A DNA stretch of 64,000 nucleotides, from contig NZ_BSEC01000001.1 in assembly GCF_027923385.1 (NCBI RefSeq), positions 1,996,501-2,060,500 of the forward strand, read 5' to 3'. The first letter of the stretch is position 1. Every line of letters starts with the position of its first letter. This DNA is from Methylocystis echinoides (lineage in GTDB: Bacteria; Pseudomonadota; Alphaproteobacteria; Rhizobiales; Beijerinckiaceae). Positions 56,533-64,000 of this stretch are shown here, in pieces. Below the pieces are notes generated by a model. The model was given only the letters and a program-made list of their open reading frames with translations. It searched no databases and was not told where the DNA came from. Position numbers and translations under genes: made by a program.

Positions 56533-58563
56533 TCAGGATTTCAGGCTAGCCGCCAAGGGAATGGCGACGCGAAATTCGGCGCCCCTGCCGGCGCCCTGAC
56601 TTGCGGCGCTGACATGGCCGCCGTGAAGCTCCACCAGATTTCGGGCGAGCGCAAGGCCGATGCCAATGCCGGCCTTCGCCTCGGGCGTGTTGTATTCGAC
56701 CTGCGCGAAGAGATCCCAGATCGACGACAGCTTTTCGGGCGGAATGCCCTGTCCATTGTCGGCCACGCGCACGACGGCCATCTCGCCCTCGCGGCCGGCG
56801 CTGAGGCGAATGGCGCCGCCCGCCGGCGTATATTTCACGGCGTTGTCGAGCAGGTTGGCGAAGACCTGCACCAGCCGCACCTTGTCGCCGGAGACCGGCA
56901 GCGGCGCAGCCGGCGCCTCATAGGTCAGGACATGGCCCTTGCGCTCGAGTTGCGGTCGCACCAGATCGACCGCCTGCGGCAGGATCGCGAGAAGATCGGT
57001 CGGCTCCCGCTTCAGTTCGATCTTGCCATGGGTGATGCGCGCCACTTCCAGCAGATCGTCGACGAGCCGCGTCAGATGATCGACCTGCCGTTCGGCGATC
57101 CGCAGCGCGGCCTGGTTTTCCGCGCATATCTCCGGGTCGAAGGACTCGTTCATCTGCACCATTTGCAGCGCGGATTTGATCGGGGCGAGCGGGTTGCGCA
57201 GCTCATGGGCGAGCGTTGCGAGGAATTCGTTCTTGCGCCGGTCCGCTTCCTTCAGCACGCGCACGCGACGCTGGTCGGTGATCTCCTCGACGAGAAGCGT
57301 GAGCCCCGCGACCTCGCCGCGCTCGTCGAAGGCCGGAAACCAGCTTTCGTTGAAATAGCGGATGACTCCGGGCTGCGCGGCGGTCTCTCCGGTCACGTCT
57401 TCGAAGCGGGCGGGCCGGGCGGTGCGAATGACATTTTGCGCTTCCGTCTCGACGCGCGCCGCGACGCCGGGCGCGACGTCCCAGACGCTCTTGCCGATAT
57501 GCGCGTCGATGGACGCGCCGTTGATTTCGGCGAGCCAGCGATTGACGCGCCGGTAACGCAGGTCGCGGTCGAAGAGACAGATGCCGATCGGCGCGGTGTT
57601 GTAGATCCAGTCGAGTTCGTCATGTTGCCGACGCGCCTCGTCGCGCTGGCTGCGCGCTTCCAGTTCACTTCGCCGCAGCGCTTCCACCGCCGCCTTGCGC
57701 TCGGTGACGTCCCTGCCGATCACCATCAGGCTGGCGACCTCGCGCGCCTCGTCGGGCAGGCGCTGCACCTCGATCGACAGCCAATAATGTCGACCGTCGC
57801 GGCGTCTTTGCAGCAGCTCCTTGCGATATACCTTGCCGGCTTCGAGGCAGGCGGCGGCGGCGTCGAAAGAGACGGCTTCCGGCGCGCTGGCGGCGAGGAA
57901 ATCCCACAGGCGCCGCCCGCCGATTTCCTCGAAGGTCCATCCCGTCACGCGGGTGAAGGCGTCGTTCACCCATTCCAGCCGCATGTCGAAGTCGGTGAGG
58001 ATGACGGCGTTGTCCGTCGACGAGGCGACGAGCGCCAGCTTGCGGGCCTGCGCCTCCTTCTCGATCAGCTGGGAGCGCTTCTCCACGAGGCGCGCGTTCA
58101 GGTGCCGCAGATCATTCGCGGCGCTCTTCTGCGTCTGCAACAGAAGCAGAAGATCGAGCGTCTGATCGTGAACGGCGAAATCCGCGAGCGTCAGCCCGTA
58201 GCTGGAGAGCTCGTCGGTGTCCCGAAGCCACGGCGTTCCAAGGAAAACGGCGATCTCCGAGCCGTCGAGCGGGAAGAAGCCGCCGCGCAGCAAACGAAGA
58301 TTGAGCTTGCCCTCGAGGATGAAAAGCTGGTCGGCATTGGCATGAAAAAAGGCGGGCGCCAGCTCCCCTCTCGGCCGCACCAGCCTGAAGACATCCTCGA
58401 TCCGCGCCCCGGGTTCTGCGTTAGGGTAGATCTTGCGCAGCGACGGCCCCGCCTCCACGATGACGCCGTCGCCGTTCCAGGCGAGATAAAAGGGAAAAGC
58501 CCGCAAAAAGGCTCTGACCGGCAGATTGCCGGCAAGAACGGACGAGGGGAGCGGCGCGGTCAT
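56533..58563 (-). CDS. HNOBA-PAS sensor histidine kinase
   Basis: 676 residues. Residues 1-170 are a haem-NO-binding-associated (HNOBA) domain (FYLAWNGDGVIVEAGPSLRKIYP, EGKLNLRLLRGGFFPLDGSEIAVFLGTPWLRD) and signalling helix; PAS domains at ~178-292 and ~315-430; HisKA with His453 in LATLAHELRNPLAPI; HATPase with DNAVKYTPAGG and GIGIGLALARNLVELHGG. No membrane helix, so it is cytosolic. Its start overlaps the H-NOX stop by 4 bp, so H-NOX and kinase probably act as a pair responding to NO (or O2). Confidence 0.92.
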   Translation of the reverse strand: MTAPLPSSVLAGNLPVRAFLRAFPFYLAWNGDGVIVEAGPSLRKIYPNAEPGARIEDVFRLVRPRGELAPAFFHANADQLFILEGKLNLRLLRGGFFPLDGSEIAVFLGTPWLRDTDELSSYGLTLADFAVHDQTLDLLLLLQTQKSAANDLRHLNARLVEKRSQLIEKEAQARKLALVASSTDNAVILTDFDMRLEWVNDAFTRVTGWTFEEIGGRRLWDFLAASAPEAVSFDAAAACLEAGKVYRKELLQRRRDGRHYWLSIEVQRLPDEAREVASLMVIGRDVTERKAAVEALRRSELEARSQRDEARRQHDELDWIYNTAPIGICLFDRDLRYRRVNRWLAEINGASIDAHIGKSVWDVAPGVAARVETEAQNVIRTARPARFEDVTGETAAQPGVIRYFNESWFPAFDERGEVAGLTLLVEEITDQRRVRVLKEADRRKNEFLATLAHELRNPLAPIKSALQMVQMNESFDPEICAENQAALRIAERQVDHLTRLVDDLLEVARITHGKIELKREPTDLLAILPQAVDLVRPQLERKGHVLTYEAPAAPLPVSGDKVRLVQVFANLLDNAVKYTPAGGAIRLSAGREGEMAVVRVADNGQGIPPEKLSSIWDLFAQVEYNTPEAKAGIGIGLALARNLVELHGGHVSAASQGAGRGAEFRVAIPLAASLKS

Positions 58564-59117
58564 TCCTTGGGCGCGCCCCAGTCGATCTCGAAAATGTCGT
58601 GGTCGTCGCCCTTCGCCTTTTGCGCGACCAGCGTGATGCGGACCGGCGTTTCATAGAGCGTGCTCAGACCGCGAAGCAGGCCGATCATGAAACTCGTGAG
58701 GCCCGGCCGCTGGGTGAAATAATGCAGGCGCATCGAATGGGCGCCGATGTCCGTGCAGGAGAATTCCGGCGGCGTCAGTTGCGGATAGAGCAGCGAGACG
58801 CGGGTGTGGAAATTCGGCAGCTTGACGAGGAAGTCCGCGAGCGACACGCCGCCGGACTTCAGCAGCGCGCCGTAGGACTCCATTCCTGTCTTCAGGACCC
58901 AATGCTCGCCGAAGCGAATGAGAAACGCATCGACGTCGCAGCCGAGCACCTCCGCCGCCGCTCCGACCAGCCGATAGGCGAGGTCATCGGGATAAGGTTC
59001 GTTTCCGACCAGAAAATCCGCCTCGACGCCGGCCTTTTCCTGAATCGCCTCCCACTGCGCGACGCCGTGATTCGTTACGACCAGATCGCCGATGGCTTTC
59101 GTAACTATGCCGTACAT
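58560..59117 (-). CDS. hnoX: H-NOX (haem NO/O2-binding) sensor
   Basis: 185 residues from the ATG giving MYGIVTKAIGDLVVTNHGV; the open frame upstream lacks family sequence. Proximal haem ligand His104 (LPNFHTRVSLLYPQL) and the porphyrin-propionate motif YFTQR at 133-137, a Thr variant of YxSxR. No distal Tyr is obvious, so NO is a more likely ligand than O2. It would regulate the HNOBA kinase encoded by the overlapping downstream gene. Confidence 0.92.
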   Translation of the reverse strand: MYGIVTKAIGDLVVTNHGVAQWEAIQEKAGVEADFLVGNEPYPDDLAYRLVGAAAEVLGCDVDAFLIRFGEHWVLKTGMESYGALLKSGGVSLADFLVKLPNFHTRVSLLYPQLTPPEFSCTDIGAHSMRLHYFTQRPGLTSFMIGLLRGLSTLYETPVRITLVAQKAKGDDHDIFEIDWGAPKE

Positions 59118-59408
59118 CGAGGGAAAATGTCCGCACAACCGTGGATTGTCAATGAACAAGGCGCCTGTGGCGCGGCTTTTCCCAATGTCTGGAAAATCAA
59201 TCCCTATCTGAACTGCGCGTACTTGAGGTCTCCGATCGCGCGTCGCGTCGGACACGGGCGCTCGGCCGGCGCGGGAAGCGCGCGCTTGCGCCGAGCGAAC
59301 AGGCTCTTTCGCCTTATGAGATCTGTGACGACAGACCGCGTGATCTATGCCGGCTCTGGCGGGCCAGGCCCAACGCGATCGAGATGGGAATTAAGCTTCT
59401 GATTTCCC
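59118..59408. other. Region between H-NOX and the tRNA fragment
   Basis: About 290 bp holding the H-NOX promoter. No gene or clear motif found. Confidence 0.4.
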
Positions 59409-59458
59409 TGGTGGAGCTGGGGGGATTCGAACCCCCGACCTCTGCAGTGCGATTGCAG
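59409..59458 (-). other. 3' fragment of tRNA-Ala(CGC): left attachment site of an integrative element
   Basis: Minus strand shows the anticodon arm (stem CTGCA / TGCAG, loop ATCGCAC with anticodon CGC), variable loop, T arm (GGGGG TTCGAAT CCCCC), acceptor 3' strand CAGCTCC (with U70 as in tRNA-Ala), A73 and CCA. The 5' half (acceptor, D arm) is missing; sequence to the right is unrelated. An integrase gene follows at once, so this is the chromosomal attL left after insertion into the tRNA 3' part. Confidence 0.75.
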
Positions 59459-59596
59459 TTCCTTCAGCTTGCGAAGGCTTGTTCAGGTTAGGGGCAAAAA
59501 ATTTTGTTCCTAAGAAAACATAAGAAAAACAGTGATTAGCTTTGGTGGCTATCCCCTTTGATGGCTTGATTGGGTTTGCTGGCGCTTGCCGTTTCG

Positions 59597-59642
59597 TGGT
59601 AGCTATATGGTCGCTAGGCCGTATAGCTACCAGGGAATGCCC
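59597..59642 (+). promoter_or_regulatory. Inverted repeat upstream of the integrase gene
   Basis: Perfect 11-bp arms TGGTAGCTATA (59597-59607) and TATAGCTACCA (59632-59642) with a 24-bp spacer, ending just before the integrase start. Candidate operator, excisionase site or RNA hairpin. Confidence 0.45.
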
Positions 59643-59645
59643 GAC

Positions 59646-60920
59646 ATGCTGACGCTTAAGACCATCGCCGCCATCCAGCCGGGTTCAACGGCCTGGGATG
59701 ACGGCAAGGGGGCTGTGCCTGGCTTCGGCGCTCGCCGGCAGAAAGGCGAGGCGGTTTCCTACGTCCTGAAGTATCGGACGGGTGACGGTCGTCAGCGTTG
59801 GCAGACCATTGGGCGGCATGGCGCGCCTTGGACGCCCGACATGGCCCGCGCTGAAGCGCGTCGTATCCTCGCGGAAGTCGCCAAGGGCTCAGACCCAGCC
59901 GGAGAGAAGCAAGAGGCGCGGAAGGCTGAGACTGTAGCTGAGCTTTGCGACGCCTACATTGCCGCCGCCGAGGCTGGTCGGGTGCTGACGCGTCGCAAGA
60001 AGAAAAAGGAGAGCACGCTCACCACCGACAGGGGCAGGGTGGAGCGGCACATAAAGCCGCTACTCGGCCGGCTGAAGGTCAGGGCTGTGAACCGGAACGA
60101 CATCGAGCGGTTTCGTGACGCCGTGACACAAGGAGCTACGGCGATTCGGGTTAAGACCGGACGCCACGGTTTTGCGAGAGTAACGGGCGGCGCTGGAACC
60201 GCTACCAGAACCTTGGCCCTGCTTGGCGTGATCTTCACATTCGGCGTCAGACAAGGGCTGCGGACCGACAACCCCGTGCACGGCGTTGAAACCCATGGCT
60301 ATAACAAGAGGGAACGCCGCCTGAGCGCAGAGGAATATGCTGCACTCGGGGAAGCCCTGCGGTCCGCGCCCGACACAGCATGGCCTATCGCAATCCATGC
60401 CGCCCGATTTCTCGCCGTGACCGGCTGGCGTCGCGGGGAAATGCTCGGCCTGCGCTGGTCCGAGGTTGACCTTGTCACTCGGACAGCTCGCCTTTCCGAT
60501 ACGAAAACCGGGGCGTCTATGCGCCCGCTTTCTCATGCCGCCTGCGACATCCTTCGCGATCTTCCACGCCTCGGGAATCTGGTTTTCCCATCGTCTGCCG
60601 GCACTGATAAGCCGATGGCGGGCTTTCATAAGGTCTGGTTGCGCGTCGCGGCGAAGGCTGGCCTGCCGGGGGATGTGACGCCGCATGTGCTGCGCCATTC
60701 CTTTGCGTCTATCGCCGCCGATCTCGAATATTCCGAGCTGACTATTGCGGCGTTGATCGGTCACAGGAAGGGCTCCGTAACCTCCCGTTACACCCACCAC
60801 GCCGACGCTGTTTTGCTGGCGGCTGCTGACGCCGTTGCAAACCGGACTACTGAATTGATGGGAGACGCCCGGCCTGCCGGGGTCGTCATCCCGCTCAGAG
60901 GATCGGGCGGAAACGCCTGA
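59646..60920 (+). CDS. int: Tyrosine-type site-specific integrase
   Basis: 424 residues from the ATG giving MLTLKTIAAIQPG (AGGGA site 9 bp upstream; in-frame ATG at 59607 and 59637 are alternatives). N-terminal Arm-type domain, SAM-like core-binding domain (ETVAELCDAYIAAAEAGR), and catalytic domain with Arg in VTGWRRGEMLGL, HVLRHSF (H-x-x-R), GHRKGSVTSRYTHH (His and Tyr). It inserts and excises the element at the adjacent tRNA-Ala site. Confidence 0.93.
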   Translation: MLTLKTIAAIQPGSTAWDDGKGAVPGFGARRQKGEAVSYVLKYRTGDGRQRWQTIGRHGAPWTPDMARAEARRILAEVAKGSDPAGEKQEARKAETVAELCDAYIAAAEAGRVLTRRKKKKESTLTTDRGRVERHIKPLLGRLKVRAVNRNDIERFRDAVTQGATAIRVKTGRHGFARVTGGAGTATRTLALLGVIFTFGVRQGLRTDNPVHGVETHGYNKRERRLSAEEYAALGEALRSAPDTAWPIAIHAARFLAVTGWRRGEMLGLRWSEVDLVTRTARLSDTKTGASMRPLSHAACDILRDLPRLGNLVFPSSAGTDKPMAGFHKVWLRVAAKAGLPGDVTPHVLRHSFASIAADLEYSELTIAALIGHRKGSVTSRYTHHADAVLLAAADAVANRTTELMGDARPAGVVIPLRGSGGNA

Positions 60921-60989
60921 TAAGCGGCCGGGTTTGGCGCTTGCACCGCCTCGCCCGGCCTACCACCACCGAACGAATGAGGTTCGATC

Positions 60990-61172
60990 ATGGATAAAAA
61001 CTTAGATAGCACACCTGAGACATGGGCCGAACGGCGGGCGTGCGCAATGCGGCTCGCTGCACAGCTTCCCGACAACAGGGATGATGCGGAGTCGGTTGTA
61101 GGGCTTCTCTGCGACCTGCTCGAATGGCTGCATCCCGGCTCCAAAGTGACGGAGGGCCAGCGCCATGACTGA
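60990..61172 (+). CDS. Small hypothetical protein of the integrative element (60 aa)
   Basis: 60 residues after a GAGG site. Helical, with TWAERRACAMRLAAQLP and VVGLLCDLLEWLHPG. No family recognised. The stop overlaps the next gene's start (8 bp), so co-translated. Confidence 0.6.
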   Translation: MDKNLDSTPETWAERRACAMRLAAQLPDNRDDAESVVGLLCDLLEWLHPGSKVTEGQRHD

Positions 61173-61377
61173 CTATTTCGATCTACCGGATGACGAGCGC
61201 AAGCGGCGGGTAGACCATAGTCGCCGTCGCATTCTGGAACTGTGCGCTGAGAAGGCGCTCGCCGGCAATGAAGGCTGCATGGGGTTGATGGAGAAGTTTG
61301 CCCCTCATGCCGCTGGAAACGGCGATCAAGACATTATCGACGCCTACAGGGCCGGAATGCGGAGGAAGATGAATTGA
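61165..61377 (+). CDS. Small hypothetical protein of the integrative element (70 aa)
   Basis: 70 residues, GGAGGG site. Basic/acidic helical protein (YFDLPDDERKRRVDHSRRRILEL) ending AYRAGMRRKMN. No family recognised. Overlaps both neighbours. Confidence 0.6.
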   Translation: MTDYFDLPDDERKRRVDHSRRRILELCAEKALAGNEGCMGLMEKFAPHAAGNGDQDIIDAYRAGMRRKMN

Positions 61378-61535
61378 CCGCTCGCCAATCCCTCCCTCGC
61401 CTGATCGCTGTCCTTTGGCGGATACGGCTCGCCCGGCTCATGCTCTGGCTGGCGCGCGTCTCCGACTATGACGCCTCCGTCATGTCGCTGGCGCGTCGTC
61501 TCGTGGACGCGGCCGAGCGCGGTATGGGCAGATAG
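61374..61535 (+). CDS. Small hypothetical protein, TTG start (53 aa)
   Basis: TTG at 61374 overlaps the previous stop (TTGA), with GGAGGA 8 bp before. The product is Arg/Leu-rich with a possible membrane segment (LIAVLWRIRLARLMLWLARV). The TTG start makes it less certain, but the spacing fits the overlapping gene string. Confidence 0.45.
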   Translation: MTARQSLPRLIAVLWRIRLARLMLWLARVSDYDASVMSLARRLVDAAERGMGR

Positions 61536-61627
61536 GACACGAACGCGCATGGCTAGGCCGACGGGCCGAAAGCTGGTGAAGCCCGCCAGTTGCCATGCGC
61601 ACCATCTGGGCTTCGCGAGGGCTCGCG

Positions 61628-62329
61628 ATGGAAGATATGAACAGCCGTAGCGCTGCATCTGCTCAGGAAAAAGTTATTGCGGAAATTTGCAAGCTTGCCA
61701 GCCCCAAACCAGACAAGGTGAAAGGATTTTCCTCTTTTCTAAGGTCTATCATCCGCGAGCACGGCGAGGATTTTAAGAGCGCTGAATGGCTGCCTTACCA
61801 ATCTGGAATAGTTTCAAGTCTTGATAGGCTTGCCGCGCCTTACACTAAAAAAGTGCCGCATGATATTATTTCCGAACTTCGCACTTATGTTGATGAGCCG
61901 TGGAAATTGACGGCGTCAGAGCGCGCGCGCGCGACTCTGTTGATGGCCGGGCTTGGAGCGGCGGCAAATGTCGATCTGGCGGAGATCCCCTTGAGCGCAC
62001 TGAAGAAGGCCGCAGTAACCGCGAGAAAGGAAGCCGGCGGTTTCCCGCGTAACGGGGTCCAGCGCAAAAATCCTCGTTTCGGGGCGGTTGTAAAAGCGCT
62101 TCTGATAGGAGCCAGGGAGTGCGGCGGAAAGCTAACATTTTCGGGCAAATCTGGAGTCGCCGAGGGGCCGCTCATCGACGCGCTGAAGTTACTCGGGCCG
62201 CTCATGCCGACTGTGATTAAGGAAGATATTGATAGTTCCAGCTACCGCTTGAAGCAACTTAATGCATGGAGGGCGGAGGTGAAAGAATACTTCAAGAGCT
62301 ACCCTTCAGAAGATACCCAGGAAGCATAA
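61628..62329 (+). CDS. Hypothetical cargo protein of the integrative element (233 aa)
   Basis: 233 residues from ATG 61628 (GAGGG upstream; 61637 also possible). No domain recognised. Mostly helical with Lys-rich parts; segments such as IICKLASPKPDKVKGFSSFLRSIIREHG and TARKEAGGFPRNGVQRKNPRFGAVVKALLIGARE. The gene is AT-richer than the surrounding element, which suggests separate acquisition. Position directly after the small genes and before the HTH gene fits a cargo or defence gene, but no function can be assigned. Confidence 0.65.
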   Translation: MEDMNSRSAASAQEKVIAEICKLASPKPDKVKGFSSFLRSIIREHGEDFKSAEWLPYQSGIVSSLDRLAAPYTKKVPHDIISELRTYVDEPWKLTASERARATLLMAGLGAAANVDLAEIPLSALKKAAVTARKEAGGFPRNGVQRKNPRFGAVVKALLIGARECGGKLTFSGKSGVAEGPLIDALKLLGPLMPTVIKEDIDSSSYRLKQLNAWRAEVKEYFKSYPSEDTQEA

Positions 62330-62387
62330 GCTTATCTGCATGTTTATGGGGTATATTTTGGCACCCCACGATGTGATTAATAGATGA

Positions 62388-62411
62388 CCGTCCACTCCAA
62401 ACAAAGGACGG
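62388..62411 (+). promoter_or_regulatory. Hairpin over the ribosome site of the HTH gene
   Basis: CCGTCC (62388-62393) pairs with GGACGG (62406-62411) across a 12-nt loop. The right arm overlaps AAGGA, the ribosome site of the gene starting at 62415, so folding could limit its translation. Confidence 0.35.
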
Positions 62412-62414
62412 CAA

Positions 62415-62708
62415 ATGACCGATATTGCCTCACTTGTCACCGCTGACTCTATCCCGCCTTCGCTGGCGTCGCTTCTTCCCGCCGACACGCTCCTGACCCG
62501 CAGAGAACTTGCGGAAGCCAGCTCAAAGGCTGGCCTGCCGGTTGCCGAAGCAAGCCTCGCCTCGATGGCGACGCGGGGAACCGGCCCGACATTCTGCCGC
62601 TATGGTCGCGCGGTTCGTTACCGCTGGGGCGACTTTCTGTCCTGGGCGGCGTCGCGCACGACTGTCGGCGCATCCACGTCGGAACATCGCGCCAAGGCTG
62701 CTGCGTAA
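62415..62708 (+). CDS. AlpA-like helix-turn-helix protein
   Basis: 97 residues. The middle reads LLTRRELAEASSKAGLPVAEASLASMATRGTGPTFCRYGRAVRYRWGDFLSWAA, the pattern of AlpA/excisionase-type MerR-like HTH proteins (R-x-E-L-A ... G-P-x-F-x-R-x-G-R-x-V-R-Y-R). Such proteins control integrase expression or excision. In the same gene string as the replication-type gene downstream. Confidence 0.75.
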   Translation: MTDIASLVTADSIPPSLASLLPADTLLTRRELAEASSKAGLPVAEASLASMATRGTGPTFCRYGRAVRYRWGDFLSWAASRTTVGASTSEHRAKAAA

Positions 62709-62710
62709 CG

Positions 62711-62965
62711 ATGCAGGCCCCTGAAATGGCAGGGGCCGCAACCCGGCGTTATGCGGGTGGCGACCCCAAAACTGAGCGGCTTGGCGGCGTGCTCAATCCT
62801 GAAAATATCACTGGCGCGGCCGATTTTCAAACGATTGGCGACATGGCTGGCGACATTGTCGAGCGCCTCCGCATTGCTCGCCTGCGCCGCCGGTTCGGCT
62901 TTGACGCCTCTATGGCGACTATCGTTGCCGATCTAGCCTTCTCGACTACGGGGAGGCGCTATTGA
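62711..62965 (+). CDS. Small hypothetical protein (84 aa)
   Basis: 84 residues, 2 bp after the HTH gene stop. Contains NPENITGAADFQTIGDMAGDIVERLRIARLRRRFGFDASMATIVADLAF; no family recognised. Stop overlaps the next start (62962). Confidence 0.55.
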   Translation: MQAPEMAGAATRRYAGGDPKTERLGGVLNPENITGAADFQTIGDMAGDIVERLRIARLRRRFGFDASMATIVADLAFSTTGRRY

Positions 62966-63207
62966 CCACCACAATCGAAACGGCCCGCTCCTCGACTGCT
63001 GGGCGCAAGCCCGACCCGATCCGCGACGGTCTCCTCCGCCAATACCTCGACGAACTTCTCTCACAGTTCGAATCCTTGGCCATCAGCGCCAGGGAGGCAG
63101 TCTGGCGGGAGAATGACACGCTCGCCAGCATCCATATCGATCAGCTTCGCCTCGTCGGCCGCGAGGTCGTTTCGAGCTTCAAAGAACTCCATGGGAGTAA
63201 GAAATGA
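62962..63207 (+). CDS. Small hypothetical protein, TTG start (81 aa)
   Basis: 81 residues. TTG start overlapping the previous stop; an all-helical product with QYLDELLSQFESLAISAREAVWRENDTLASIHIDQLRLV. No family recognised. Its stop overlaps the DUF3987 gene start by 4 bp (ATGA). Confidence 0.55.
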   Translation: MTTTIETARSSTAGRKPDPIRDGLLRQYLDELLSQFESLAISAREAVWRENDTLASIHIDQLRLVGREVVSSFKELHGSKK

Positions 63208-64000
63208 CCGTTCTTCAGAACAAGGTTGCATCGCTGTCGGGGGCTATTCCAGAGTCTGTCAGTCGAGTTGCGGGCGAGGCTGCGGTTGAATGGAGATCGG
63301 AACATGCGGAAAGCGGCGCTTATGAGCATGTGCGGATCGTATGCCCGCCGACCCTCGATGTCTGGCCTGTGCCAAAGCCGATTAAGTCTCACTTGCCCGG
63401 CGTCAAGGCGTTTGATCCTGAGCTTCTGCCCGACAGACTGCGCGACTACGTGATGGATGTTTCGGATCGCCAGCAGGCGCCGCCCGACTTCGCCGCCGTC
63501 GCCGGCCTGTGCGGGATCGCCGCGATTGCCGGTAACGAGGTCCGCATTAAACCCAAGGCCCATGATGATTGGGAAGTCGTCGGCAATCTTTGGGGCGCGA
63601 TCATCGGACGTCCGAGCGCCATGAAGTCACCGGCCATGCGGGCGGCGCTGGCCCCGGTGTTCGCTTTGCAGGAACACGCCCGGTCTGACTGGGAGACGGC
63701 GAAGAAGGAGCGCGAGATTGACGCGGCGATGAACGAGATCGGCGCGAAGGACGCCGCAAAGGAAGCCGCCAAGGCCATGAAGGCCGGGGACAGGGAACGC
63801 GCCCGCAGTCTCATTGCTCAGCACATGGAGGGAGGAGAAGGTGACGCCCCTTGCCCTCGCCTGATCGTTAATGACGCGAGCGTTGAGAAGCTGGGCGAGT
63901 TGCTGAACGAGAACCGCCACGGTCTGCTTCTGGTGCGCGATGAGTTGGCCGGTTTCCTATCCCGCATGGGAGCCGAAGAACACCAGAGCGAGCGCGCCTT
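63204..64000 (+). CDS. DUF3987 primase/helicase-like protein (3' end beyond the window)
   Basis: First 265 codons. DUF3987 marks: FAAVAGLCGIAAIAGNEVRIKPKAHDDWEVVGNLWGAIIGRPSAMKSPAMRAALAPV (P-loop-like GRPSAMKSP) and HGLLLVRDELAGFLSRMG (Walker B-like). These proteins are the replication/primase-helicase component of many integrative elements and satellites, and often follow an AlpA-like protein. The rest of the protein is outside the window, so completeness is unknown. Confidence 0.82.
   Translation, partial: MTVLQNKVASLSGAIPESVSRVAGEAAVEWRSEHAESGAYEHVRIVCPPTLDVWPVPKPIKSHLPGVKAFDPELLPDRLRDYVMDVSDRQQAPPDFAAVAGLCGIAAIAGNEVRIKPKAHDDWEVVGNLWGAIIGRPSAMKSPAMRAALAPVFALQEHARSDWETAKKEREIDAAMNEIGAKDAAKEAAKAMKAGDRERARSLIAQHMEGGEGDAPCPRLIVNDASVEKLGELLNENRHGLLLVRDELAGFLSRMGAEEHQSERA

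Noticed and set aside
59470..59510. Second GTTC ... GTTC pair near the integrase, considered as a LexA box
   Set aside because: The two GTTC are 21 bases apart, not seven, so it does not fit the operator.
61550..61650. Short frame starting ATGGCTAGGCC before the 61628 gene
   Set aside because: No ribosome site and it overlaps the start of the better-supported gene in another frame.

Overview
The window is high-GC bacterial chromosome, densely packed with genes. The content points to an alphaproteobacterium of the Hyphomicrobiales (Rhizobiales) type: a CarD regulator, RpoH, Omp25-like beta-barrels with an AADLP-type mature start, GTTC-N7-GTTC (alphaproteobacterial LexA) and GGAAC-N16/17-CGTT (EcfG-type) promoter motifs, and a VPAIH-type intergenic repeat. 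A methanotroph-like or Beijerinckiaceae/Methylocystaceae relative is possible, but no diagnostic metabolic gene lies here, so the genus stays open.

Layout. 1-4.5 kb: minus-strand yejABEF-type peptide ABC transporter (yejF runs off the left edge). 4.7-16.3 kb: an exopolysaccharide/envelope locus. It holds a tight five-gene minus operon (Wzc/GumC-like protein, O-antigen-ligase-like polymerase, GH5 glycanase, DagK-type lipid kinase, phosphoethanolamine transferase), a divergent Wzx flippase, and a GT4 glycosyltransferase followed by a beta-propeller protein. 16.4-29.3 kb: mostly housekeeping and envelope genes (gabD, proB, two Omp25-like proteins, tRNA-Trp, pal, xseA, glmM, arsC) plus several small secreted proteins. 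29.5-31.9 kb: one AT-richer 807-codon gene with a caspase-like (clan CD) His/Cys pair, lying between ftsH and glmM. 32.1-36.2 kb: ftsH, tilS and cpoB(ybgF). 36.3-50.9 kb: nuclease-like protein, M48 lipoprotein, rpoH, CarD with a long H1-like tail, fdxA, RMD1-family protein, miaA, serB, a truncated haemoglobin with its putative reductase, rnd, YbjQ, TPR, MBL and SH3 proteins. 51-54.4 kb: SOS-type dnaE2 with a LexA box and a palindromic repeat inserted in frame. 54.6-59.1 kb: Ala/Pro/Lys-rich membrane protein, DUF1622 and EF-hand proteins, then an H-NOX / HNOBA-histidine kinase / receiver operon for NO or O2 sensing.

At 59,409 a 3' fragment of tRNA-Ala(CGC) marks the left end of an integrative element. 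Its tyrosine integrase is followed by closely packed small genes, an AlpA-like HTH protein and a DUF3987 primase/helicase-like protein that runs off the right edge.

Connections worth noting: the lipid kinase and phosphoethanolamine transferase overlap and could form a diacylglycerol recycling pair. Globin plus reductase and H-NOX plus kinase give two separate haem/NO modules. rpoH and the SH3 gene have candidate general-stress promoters. The strongest candidate for something undescribed is the caspase-like gene at 29.5-31.9 kb; the clearest structural oddity is the repeat inside dnaE2.
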